From an uncultured Acidobacteriota bacterium (GTDB lineage: Bacteria; Acidobacteriota; Vicinamibacteria; Vicinamibacterales; SCN-69-37): a stretch of DNA of 5,081 bases. The stretch is taken from assembly GCA_937880585.1 (NCBI GenBank), contig CALFMR010000350.1, positions 1 to 5,081 on the forward strand, in the 5' to 3' direction. Below, one piece after another: positions 1 to 5,081 of this stretch (position 1 is its first letter; each line of letters starts with the position of its first letter). The position numbers and the translations under genes are program-made. The notes under the pieces were generated by a model. That model searched no databases. It was not told the origin of the DNA and saw only the letters and a list, made by a program, of their open reading frames with translations.

Positions 1-21
1 TTCTGGCTTCGAGCTTCTGAC
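1..21 (+). repeat. Tandem degenerate heptad repeat (TTCTGAC-like), three units
   Basis: Three consecutive 7-base units can be read directly: TTCTGGC (1-7), TTCGAGC (8-14) and TTCTGAC (15-21), followed by TTG. The block lies just beyond the 3' end of the minus-strand PEBP gene and may continue upstream of the window. It is poorer in G+C than its surroundings. The same units, in the same order plus additional ones, recur at 1621-1655. Tandem heptanucleotides between genes are known from cyanobacteria (STRR repeats). That this is the same kind of element is an inference. No hairpin or coding role is visible. Confidence 0.7.
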
Positions 22-37
22 TTGATCCCGCTCTTCT

Positions 38-670
38 TCACTCAGTCGCGTGAAACCGCCCGACGTAGGCGGCCTTGCCGATGACGTGGCCTTCCATGGC
101 CTTCATCAGGTCGTCGCGCGTGGCCGTGGCAGGCAGGTCCAGCTTCGTGTCGAGCGCGTAGAACTCGAAGACGTAGTGATGGTACGGACCGACGCCCGCG
201 GCGGGGCCGAAGTAGGCGGGCGTGTTGCCGCGGCTCGCGTTGAGGCCAGGGCCGTTGACCGTGCCGTCGGGCAGGGTACCCTCGCCGAGGCCTTCCGCGA
301 GGCCCTTTGCCGTGCCCGGGATGTTGAACGCCGTCCAGTGCAGCGTGTCCGTCGTACCGCGTGCCGACGAGTTCTCGACGTCGTGCAGGACCACGGCATA
401 GGACTGGAGCGCGGCGGGCGCCTCGGCCGGGTCGTTGCCGTTGGACCAGTGGAACTCGAACGCCGGCGACTTGTTGTCGCCGCGGAAAGCGTTGTGCATC
501 GGGATGACACCGCCGTCCGGGAACGACGTGCTCGTGACCGACAGCACGGGACCGCGCGGGCCGCCGCGTCCTCGTCCCGCCTGCTGCGCGTCGATGGTTG
601 ACGCTCCGGTCCAGAGCGCCGCCGCGATGATCAACGCCGGTACAGCGCCTCGCCTGATTCGGTGGGTCAT
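38..670 (-). CDS. Exported YbhB/YbcL family PEBP-like protein
   Basis: A 210-residue protein of the phosphatidylethanolamine-binding protein (PEBP, Raf kinase inhibitor-like) family, YbhB/YbcL branch. These are small beta-fold proteins with an anion- or ligand-binding pocket, and their bacterial function is mostly unknown. Residues 1-28 look like a signal peptide: basic MTHRIRR, a hydrophobic stretch at 9-20, and likely cleavage after IDA at 28, so the product should act in the periplasm. A Gly/Arg-rich segment (about 31-40) follows. Family motifs in order are SPAFEFHW (68-75), HDVENS (96-101), LHWTAFNIPG (110-119), YFGPAAGVGPYHHYVFEFYA (153-172) with the expected GP and HxY, and GHVIGKAAYVGRF (194-206). 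The usual DPDxP pocket motif reads DVENS, a loosened version. The ATG at 668-670 is supported by a strong SD 6 bases upstream. Length fits the family plus a signal peptide. The fold assignment is firm; substrate and partner are unknown. Confidence 0.93.
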   Translation of the reverse strand: MTHRIRRGAVPALIIAAALWTGASTIDAQQAGRGRGGPRGPVLSVTSTSFPDGGVIPMHNAFRGDNKSPAFEFHWSNGNDPAEAPAALQSYAVVLHDVENSSARGTTDTLHWTAFNIPGTAKGLAEGLGEGTLPDGTVNGPGLNASRGNTPAYFGPAAGVGPYHHYVFEFYALDTKLDLPATATRDDLMKAMEGHVIGKAAYVGRFHATE

Positions 671-676
671 GACTGT

Positions 677-683
677 CTCCTCC
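677..683 (-). promoter_or_regulatory. Shine-Dalgarno site of the PEBP gene
   Basis: Read on the minus strand, the sequence is GGAGGAG, 6 bases before the ATG at 668-670. It is close to the ideal anti-SD complement and fixes the start. None of the plus-strand genes in this window has a comparably strong site. Confidence 0.85.
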
Positions 684-701
684 TCGAAGGGAATGGGCCG
701 T

Positions 702-710
702 ACTGTATCA
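702..710 (-). promoter_or_regulatory. Possible extended -10 promoter of the PEBP gene
   Basis: On the minus strand the sequence is TGATACAGT, meaning TG-n followed by TACAGT (4 of 6 matches to TATAAT). It would start transcription near 695 and give a leader of about 25 bases carrying the SD. No -35 box sits at 16-18 bases, which is acceptable for an extended -10 promoter. Inferred from sequence only. Confidence 0.4.
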
Positions 711-718
711 AGTCTTGA
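708..718. promoter_or_regulatory. Short palindrome in the divergent intergenic region, possible operator
   Basis: TCAAG-T-CTTGA is a perfect 5-base inverted repeat around a single central base at 713. It overlaps the presumed extended -10 of the PEBP gene and a consensus-like TTGACA (715-720) on the plus strand. The placement would suit a repressor site, but the palindrome is short enough to arise by chance. Confidence 0.25.
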
Positions 719-770
719 CAGGCGTCGGGGAGGAGCACTCCCTACGGCGGCCAGGCGCAGGTCTTCGGGG

Positions 771-776
771 CATAAT
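771..776 (+). promoter_or_regulatory. Possible -10 box placed for a leaderless DsbA-like mRNA
   Basis: CATAAT matches TATAAT at five of six positions and stands out in G+C-rich surroundings. Its end is 7 bases before the ATG at 784, so transcription would begin at or next to the start codon. No SD precedes that ATG at normal spacing, consistent with leaderless translation. No good -35 lies 17 bases upstream (748-753 reads CGGCCA). Confidence 0.4.
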
Positions 777-783
777 CTCGATC

Positions 784-1536
784 ATGTCCCCGCGCGACCG
801 CGAATCGTTGCCCCATCTGCCCGCGCGCGATCTCCGCGCCATGTGCCCGCGTCTCGCTGCCGTGTTGTACGCGGCCGCGATAGTGACCGTCATCCTGCTG
901 TTCCCGAAGGACGGCACGCTCGCGGCGCAGGCCGCCACGACGAACGCGCCGCCGACCGATGCCGTGCAGGCGTTCACCGAGGCGTGGGCGAAGCAGCCGC
1001 GCGTCGATCTCGGTATCAAGAGCTCGGCCGCCGTCGTCATCGTCAAGTTCAATGACTACGAGTGCCCGACCTGTCGCGTGATGGAGGAGATGTATCGGCC
1101 CGTCCTCGACAAGTTCGCGAAGTCGAACCCGGGCCAAGTCGACTACGTCATGAAGGACTGGCCGTGGAATGCGGCGTGCAACTTCAACACGGCGTCGACC
1201 ATCCACGGCCACGAAGCCGCGTGCGACGCCGCGGCCGCCGCGCGCATGGCGCGCGACCGCGGCAAGTACCAGGAGATGGCGGACTGGCTGTTCGCCAACC
1301 AGGGCACGACGCCCGCCGCCGTGCGCGACGCGGCCCAGCGCCTGCTCGGCGTGACGGACTTCGACGCCGAGTACGCGAAGAAGCTGCCCGACATCCGCCG
1401 CGACATCGCCGACGGCGGCGTGCTCCAGATCCGTGGCACGCCCACGTTCTTCATCAACGGCGTCCGCTTCGACCAGCTCATCCAGCCGCAATACTTCGAA
1501 CTCGCGATCACGCTCGAGCTGGCCTCAAAGCAATGA
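784..1536 (+). CDS. DsbA-like thioredoxin-fold thiol:disulfide oxidoreductase
   Basis: A 250-residue protein (from the ATG at 784) of the DsbA-like/Thioredoxin_4 group, which makes or reshuffles disulfide bonds in exported proteins. A hydrophobic stretch at about 23-40, ending in AAQA near 50, acts as a signal peptide or membrane anchor, so the catalytic domain is outside the cytoplasm. VIVKFNDYECPTCRVM carries the active-site pair Cys94-Pro-Thr-Cys97. RGTPTFFINGVRF carries the cis-proline loop Thr219-Pro220 that faces the active site. The alpha-helical insertion between them has a second cysteine pair, Cys132 (WNAACNFN) and Cys147 (HEAACDAA), as in some family members thought to work with VKOR-type partners; none is encoded here. 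The start is uncertain: 784 fits a -10-like box 7 bases upstream, ATG 841 would give a tighter signal peptide (231 residues), and TTG 715 is less likely. No specific substrate can be assigned. Confidence 0.92.
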   Translation: MSPRDRESLPHLPARDLRAMCPRLAAVLYAAAIVTVILLFPKDGTLAAQAATTNAPPTDAVQAFTEAWAKQPRVDLGIKSSAAVVIVKFNDYECPTCRVMEEMYRPVLDKFAKSNPGQVDYVMKDWPWNAACNFNTASTIHGHEAACDAAAAARMARDRGKYQEMADWLFANQGTTPAAVRDAAQRLLGVTDFDAEYAKKLPDIRRDIADGGVLQIRGTPTFFINGVRFDQLIQPQYFELAITLELASKQ

Positions 1537-1593
1537 AGTTCCCCGCCCCTTCGGCCGATGTGATCGAGCAGAAGCGCCCGGGAGGTCGTGCAG

Positions 1594-1647
1594 ATGCGTG
1601 AATGGCTGGACGCGTCGGGTTTCGATCTTCTGGCTTCGAACTTCTAA
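1594..1647 (+). CDS. Possible 17-residue mini-ORF or gene remnant
   Basis: An ATG at 1594 follows GGGAGG (1580-1585) at 8-base spacing, a better ribosome binding site than that of any other plus-strand gene here. The frame reads MREWLDASGFDLLASNF and stops at a TAA (1645-1647) that lies inside a TTCTAAC heptad of the adjacent repeat. It could be a leader peptide for the ABC operon, the start of an older gene overwritten by the repeat, or chance. A second short frame (1533-1601) overlaps the DsbA-like stop as ATGA. I do not recognise either product. Confidence 0.2.
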   Translation: MREWLDASGFDLLASNF

Positions 1648-1655
1648 CTTCTGAC
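1621..1655 (+). repeat. Tandem degenerate heptad repeat (TTCTGAC-like), five units
   Basis: Five in-phase 7-base units can be read: TTCGATC (1621), TTCTGGC (1628), TTCGAAC (1635), TTCTAAC (1642) and TTCTGAC (1649), then TTG as at the end of the first block. Relative to 1-21 it has the same order TTCTGGC, TTCGARC, TTCTGAC, with TTCTAAC inserted before the last unit and TTCGATC added in front. This pattern fits gain or loss of whole units. It ends only 10 bases before the ATG of the ABC ATPase gene, so it occupies the place where a ribosome binding site would be expected. The block is noticeably richer in A+T than the genes around it. Confidence 0.75.
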
Positions 1656-1665
1656 TTGCCCCTCT

Positions 1666-2634
1666 ATGTTTCCGGTTCGCGTCCTCGGGCTGACGAAGGA
1701 CTTCCCGCAGGGGTTCTGGCGGCCGCGCCCGCATCGGGCCGTGGATGGGCTGTCGTTCGACATTCCCGAGGGCGGCGTGTTCGGTCTGCTCGGGCCGAAT
1801 GGCGCGGGGAAGAGCACGACGCTCAAGTTGCTGCTCGACCTGCTCCGGCCGACCGCCGGTCGCGCCGAGATTCTCGGTCGTCCGGCCGGTGACGTCGGGG
1901 CACGTCAGCGGCTGGGATTCCTGCCCGAGAATCCCACGTTCTACGATCATCTGACCGCCGAAGAATTGCTCGAGTACTTCGCGGGCCTGTTCGGCTATCG
2001 CGGCGAAGACCGCCGTGCGCGCGCCGGCGCGGCGCTCGACCGCGTCGGCCTCGGCGCCGATCGCCGTCGGCCGCTGCGTCAATATTCAAAGGGCATGGTC
2101 CAGCGCGTGGGACTCGCGCAGGCGATCGTGAACGACCCGGCGCTCGTCATTCTCGACGAACCGATGTCAGGTCTCGATCCGATCGGCCGCCGCGACGTGC
2201 GCGAAATGATCCTGGCGCTCCGCGACGAGGGCCGCACGGTACTCTTCAGCTCGCACATTCTTTCCGACGCCGAACAACTCTGCAGCCGCGTCGGCATCCT
2301 TGCAAAAGGACGGCTGGTCGCCGAGGGCACCGTGGGCGAGCTGACGCGCCACGCCGGCGGCACCGACGTGACCGCCTCGGACGTGCCGACCGCGTTCGTC
2401 GATCGCGCGGCCGCGCGCGTGCGAAAGACGTCGCGCATCGCCGACGGACGCTACCGCTTCGAGCTCGCGCCCGGCGAACGGCCCGAGCCGTTCATCGCCG
2501 ATCTGGCGGCGGCAGGCGCCGCGCTCGTCTCGGTCGCACCCGTCGGCGCCTCGCTCGAAGACGCGTTCTTGCACGCCCTCGGAAACGACGTCCGCGTCGA
2601 CGATACCCGCGGTGACCGGTCCGCCGCGTCATGA
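1666..2634 (+). CDS. ABC transporter ATP-binding protein (ABC-2/PilH-like)
   Basis: A 322-residue cytoplasmic ATPase that would power the permease encoded next to it. Motifs in order: Walker A GPNGAGKST (43-51), a Q-loop region FLPENPTFYDHLT (85-97) with Glu88 where Gln is usual, signature YSKGMVQRVGLAQA (140-153, the YSKGM form common in ABC-2 systems instead of LSGGQ), Walker B LVILDEP (160-166), D-loop SGLD (168-171) and the switch His197 in SSHIL. Residues from about 230 to 322 form a C-terminal extension ending with SLEDAFLHAL, typical of this subfamily. All catalytic residues are present. The ATG at 1666 is the natural start, but no SD precedes it and the heptad array ends just upstream. 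The stop overlaps the permease start (ATGA). Because the operon also contains a prepilin peptidase, it may be the counterpart of Myxococcus xanthus PilH, an ABC ATPase needed for type IV pili. ATPase identity is certain; the pilus role is inferred from context. Confidence 0.95.
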   Translation: MFPVRVLGLTKDFPQGFWRPRPHRAVDGLSFDIPEGGVFGLLGPNGAGKSTTLKLLLDLLRPTAGRAEILGRPAGDVGARQRLGFLPENPTFYDHLTAEELLEYFAGLFGYRGEDRRARAGAALDRVGLGADRRRPLRQYSKGMVQRVGLAQAIVNDPALVILDEPMSGLDPIGRRDVREMILALRDEGRTVLFSSHILSDAEQLCSRVGILAKGRLVAEGTVGELTRHAGGTDVTASDVPTAFVDRAAARVRKTSRIADGRYRFELAPGERPEPFIADLAAAGAALVSVAPVGASLEDAFLHALGNDVRVDDTRGDRSAAS

Positions 2635-3449
2635 CTGTGCGCCGCATTGCTCTCGTCGCGTGGCACGTGTTCAAGGAACACGTCCGCGATCGCGTCCTGT
2701 ACGCGATTGCCGGTTTCGCGCTGCTGCTCGTCGCAGCATCGATCCTGCTTGGTCAGCTCACGGCCGGGGAAGACGTCAAGATCATCAAGGATCTTGGGCT
2801 TGCCGTTATCGAAGGCGCCGGCCTGCTGATGACGATCTTTCTCGGCGTCGGTCTCGTCTCGCGCGAGATCGATCGCCGCAGCATCATCAGTCTGCTCGCC
2901 AAACCGCTTCCGCGCTGGCAGTTCATCGTCGGCAAATACCTCGGCCTCGTCCTGACCATCGTCGTCAACGTCGCGGCGATGACCGTGGCGCTGTTCCTGA
3001 TGTTGAAGTATCTCGACTGGCGCGCGTTGCCCGTCGAGCGCGCGGCGTGGGACGCGGCGGCCGCCGATCCGCACCTGCTGCTCGCGACGCTGATGATCGC
3101 GATCGAGCTCGCGCTGCTCACGGCCGTGGCGCTGTTCTTCTCCGCGTTCTCGTCGAGCGCCCTTCTGTCGCTCGCGTTCACGATCGGGATCTACGTCACG
3201 GGTGTCTTCAGCCTCGACCTTCGCCGTTTCGGCGACACGGTCGAAGCCCCATCGATCGTCTCGCACGTCGTGGCGGCCATCGGATGGATCGTGCCGGCGT
3301 TTTCGGCGTTCGACCTCAAGGCGCAAGTCGTCCACGGCCTGCCCGTGCCGGCGTCCTATGTCACGCTCACGGCCGGCTACGGTGTCATCTACGCCGCCGC
3401 GGCCGTGGTCGCGGCGATCCTCGTTTTCTCGAGGCGCGAGTTCACATGA
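2631..3449 (+). CDS. ABC-2 type transporter permease (PilI-like)
   Basis: A 272-residue inner-membrane protein, the translocating subunit for the preceding ATPase. Six or seven hydrophobic segments can be seen at about 23-42, 58-77, 104-125, 148-170, 176-195, perhaps 209-226, and 247-266. Between the second and third lies an amphipathic cytoplasmic stretch, SREIDRRSIISLLAKPLPRW (77-96), followed by QFIVGKYLG. This is the Glu-rich, Pro/Arg-containing coupling region typical of ABC-2 permeases of the PF12679 type. A charged N-terminus with WHVFKEHVRDRVLY (11-24) is also typical. The ATG lies in the ATGA that ends the ATPase gene, and its own stop overlaps the next start in the same way, so the subunits are probably translated in coupled fashion. 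The substrate cannot be read from sequence. Gene order suggests the counterpart of M. xanthus PilI rather than a drug or polysaccharide exporter. Confidence 0.9.
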   Translation: MTVRRIALVAWHVFKEHVRDRVLYAIAGFALLLVAASILLGQLTAGEDVKIIKDLGLAVIEGAGLLMTIFLGVGLVSREIDRRSIISLLAKPLPRWQFIVGKYLGLVLTIVVNVAAMTVALFLMLKYLDWRALPVERAAWDAAAADPHLLLATLMIAIELALLTAVALFFSAFSSSALLSLAFTIGIYVTGVFSLDLRRFGDTVEAPSIVSHVVAAIGWIVPAFSAFDLKAQVVHGLPVPASYVTLTAGYGVIYAAAAVVAAILVFSRREFT

Positions 3450-4333
3450 GGCGCGTGCCGCTCTGGATCGGCATCGCGGTCGTGGCTGCCGGCATCGGTT
3501 CGGCGGCCGCGTTGCTGCACGCGCGCGAGGCTGTGCCGCTGCCCGATGCCGACGCGCGCGTCCTCTTCGTCCGGCCTGGGCCGGCCGCGCGGCGCGTCTT
3601 TCTCTCGTTCGACGCGATCGCTGCGGACGTCTACTGGATCCGCACGATCCAGCACTACGGCCGTGACCGTCATTCGCTCCGCACGACGGGTCGGTTCGAG
3701 TTGCTCCAGCCGCTCCTGGATCTGACGACGACGCTCGATCCGCACTTCAATCTGGCGTACCGCTTCGGCGCGGTCTTTCTCGCAATGGATCCGCCGAACG
3801 GACCGGGACGGCCGGATCAGGCGATCGCGCTGCTCGAAAAGGGATTGAGCGTTGCGCCGAACCGCTGGCAGTACGCGCACGACATCGCGTACGTAAATTA
3901 CTGGTACACGGGCAATGCGCTCGAGGCCGCGCGCTGGTTCGAGAAAGCCGCCGATATGCCGGGCGCGCCGGAGTGGCTGCGGCCGCTGGCCGCGACAACG
4001 AGAGCGGCGGGCGGGGACCGGACGGGGGCGCGATTGCTGCTGCACGAGATGGCGACATCCGACCAGGCCTACATCCGCCAGACCGCCGCGCGATCGCTCG
4101 CGCAGCTCGACGCACTCGACGCCATCGATCGGCTGACGGCCATCGTCGAGCAGTACCACACGCGGACGGACGCGTATCCGCACGCGTGGAGCGATGTGGT
4201 CAGCGCGGGCTTACTGGCCGGCCCGCCCGTTGAGCCGACGTCGGGCGCGCCGTTCCTGTACGATGCGGCGACACACGCCGTGACGCTTTCGCCCGACTCC
4301 AAGCTCTTGCCGTTGCCGCACCTCGGCCGGTGA
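3446..4333 (+). CDS. Membrane-anchored TPR-like protein linked to the ABC/pilus operon
   Basis: A 295-residue protein with one N-terminal hydrophobic segment (about 5-25), probably an uncleaved anchor, and the rest on the outer face of the inner membrane. The region at about 50-71 has FDAIAADVYWIRTIQHYG. It is followed by helical repeats resembling tetratricopeptide repeats: LLDLTTTLDPHFNLAYRFGA (90-109), QAIALLEKGLSVAPNRWQYA (125-144), ALEAARWFEKAADMPGAPEW (158-177), and a further helical pair to about 238. The C-terminal part (about 243-285, YPHAWSDVVSAGLL then a PxEPTSGAPF turn) resembles a short domain common in bacterial pilin-like and TPR proteins that starts with YP and ends in a DPxGxPF-like turn. 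The ATG is in the ATGA ending the permease gene; the stop overlaps the prepilin peptidase start. It may be a scaffold for the transporter or the pilus machine, in the position of M. xanthus PilG. The TPR call is from pattern only, and the molecular role is unknown. Confidence 0.8.
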   Translation: MRRVPLWIGIAVVAAGIGSAAALLHAREAVPLPDADARVLFVRPGPAARRVFLSFDAIAADVYWIRTIQHYGRDRHSLRTTGRFELLQPLLDLTTTLDPHFNLAYRFGAVFLAMDPPNGPGRPDQAIALLEKGLSVAPNRWQYAHDIAYVNYWYTGNALEAARWFEKAADMPGAPEWLRPLAATTRAAGGDRTGARLLLHEMATSDQAYIRQTAARSLAQLDALDAIDRLTAIVEQYHTRTDAYPHAWSDVVSAGLLAGPPVEPTSGAPFLYDAATHAVTLSPDSKLLPLPHLGR

Positions 4334-5081
4334 CGCCGATGGTGATCATCTGGATCGCCGTCATCGGCTTGATGATCGGCAGCTTCCTCAACGTGTGCAT
4401 CGCCCGCATCCCGGCCGGCGAGTCCATCATCTCGCCCGGATCGCGATGCCCGTCGTGCCGTGCGCCGATTGCCTGGTACGACAACATCCCCGTCATCAGC
4501 TATCTCGTGCTCGGCGGGCGTTGCCGCGCGTGCCATGCGCGGATCAGCGCGCGATATCCGATCGTCGAACTTGTCACGGCCGTGGCCTTCGTCCTGGTCG
4601 GACTGATTTTCTGGCCGAACGTCTGGATGGTCGCGCAGCGTCTCGTGTTCACGGCGCTGCTCATCGCGCTCTTCGGCACGGACCTGGATGTGCAGCGGCT
4701 ACCCGATGTGTTGACGCTCCCCGGGCTCGTCGCGGGCCTGCTGTTCAGCCTGGTGACCGGACCGGGTATCGTGAGCGCGCTCGTCGGCGCGGCGCTTGGG
4801 GCCGCGCTACCCGCGTTCGTGCGCTGGATCTGGAAGCGCGCGACCGGCGTCGACGGGATGGGACTCGGCGACGTGAAGATGCTCGCGATGATTGGCGCGT
4901 TTCTCGGCTGGCAGCAGGTGTGGGTCGTGCTGTTCCTCGCCAGCGCATCGGGCGCGATCATCGGCCTCAGCCTGGTCGCCGCCCGACGCCGATCGCTCCA
5001 GACGCGCCTCCCTTTCGGCACGTTCCTCGCGATTGCCGCCTATATCGCCGCCCTCGTCGGCGACAGCCTGCTGAGCTGGTA
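4330..5081 (+). CDS. pilD: Type IV prepilin peptidase (PilD/GspO family), 3' end at window edge
   Basis: Inner-membrane aspartic protease of the A24 family, which cleaves the leader of type IV prepilins or type II secretion pseudopilins and usually N-methylates the new terminus. The start has IGSFLNVCIARIP (16-28). A cytoplasmic domain follows with two metal-binding cysteine pairs, Cys40-Pro-Ser-Cys43 and Cys65-Arg-Ala-Cys68, framing the conserved APIAWYDNIPVISYLVLGGR (45-64), then ISARYPIVEL. This is the full bifunctional form, not the short CpaA/TadV type. Asp118 in TDLDVQRLPD and Asp181 in GMGLGDVK are the expected catalytic pair; both are present. About eight hydrophobic segments are visible. 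The GTG at 4330 overlaps the previous stop (GTGA), matching the ATGA couplings upstream; ATG 4339 is the alternative and loses three residues. Some 250 residues are seen and the last two bases, TA, may begin either a stop or Tyr, so the protein is complete or nearly so. PilD and GspO cannot be told apart from sequence alone. Confidence 0.95.
   Translation, partial: MTPMVIIWIAVIGLMIGSFLNVCIARIPAGESIISPGSRCPSCRAPIAWYDNIPVISYLVLGGRCRACHARISARYPIVELVTAVAFVLVGLIFWPNVWMVAQRLVFTALLIALFGTDLDVQRLPDVLTLPGLVAGLLFSLVTGPGIVSALVGAALGAALPAFVRWIWKRATGVDGMGLGDVKMLAMIGAFLGWQQVWVVLFLASASGAIIGLSLVAARRRSLQTRLPFGTFLAIAAYIAALVGDSLLSW

Noticed and set aside
50..601. A 183-codon plus-strand open frame opposite the PEBP gene
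   Set aside because: It is antisense to a gene with clear family motifs, is Arg/Val-rich, and has no recognisable domain; it is a typical G+C-driven shadow.
715..743. A plus-strand sigma70 promoter built on TTGACA at 715-720
   Set aside because: No -10-like hexamer occurs 16-18 bases downstream (the sequence there is CTCCCT-like), and CATAAT at 771 is far too distant.
1537..1620. A terminator after the DsbA-like gene
   Set aside because: Only a short TCGGCCGA palindrome (1551-1558) is present, with no stable stem-loop and no T-run.
1621..1650. A promoter made from the heptads (TTCGAT at 1621 and TAACTT at 1645)
   Set aside because: Each hexamer matches consensus at only about half of its positions, so the repeat explains the sequence better.
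1621..1655. A CRISPR array
   Set aside because: The units are 7 bases and directly adjacent, with no spacers and no cas genes.
1525..2082. A minus-strand open frame across the gap and the ABC ATPase gene
   Set aside because: Its apparent repeat-like peptide (QKLEVRSQKIE) is just the translated complement of the heptad array, and the rest is antisense to the Walker A region of the ATPase.
2612..3445. A long open frame upstream of and in frame with the TPR protein, overlapping the permease gene
   Set aside because: It is Arg/Pro-rich shadow sequence from a G+C-rich gene in another frame. The permease frame has proper membrane segments and motifs, and the TPR protein has a coupled ATG at 3446.

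Overview
The window is a GC-rich, densely packed bacterial chromosome segment. It has five protein genes, no RNA genes, no CRISPR array and no insertion sequence. Gene content, strong G/C third-position bias, a Gly/Arg-rich start to a secreted protein and tandem TTCTGAC-like heptads between genes all suggest Acidobacteriota, perhaps a Vicinamibacteria-like lineage. That placement is an inference from style; no marker gene is present to prove it.

Left part (1-1536): a minus-strand gene for an exported YbhB/YbcL-type PEBP protein (38-670) is divergent from a plus-strand gene for a membrane-anchored or exported DsbA-like thiol oxidoreductase (784-1536). The 113-base gap between them holds a strong Shine-Dalgarno and an extended -10 for the PEBP gene, a short palindrome, and a -10-like CATAAT placed so that the DsbA-like mRNA could be leaderless.

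Middle gap (1537-1665): no terminator is visible. It holds a possible 17-codon mini-ORF with a good ribosome binding site, which runs into a block of five degenerate TTCTGAC heptads. A shorter version of the same block, with the units in the same order, opens the window at 1-21.

Right part (1666-5081): four plus-strand genes are joined by stop/start overlaps (ATGA, ATGA, then probably GTGA). They encode an ABC transporter ATPase, an ABC-2 type permease, a membrane-anchored TPR-like protein and a type IV prepilin peptidase (PilD), whose end is cut by the window. ABC ATPase, permease, accessory protein and PilD together recall the pilG-pilH-pilI-pilD block of the Myxococcus xanthus type IV pilus cluster. 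I read this as the edge of a type IV pilus or type II secretion locus, with the transporter as a little-understood accessory to pilus assembly. This is the most interesting biological point in the window.
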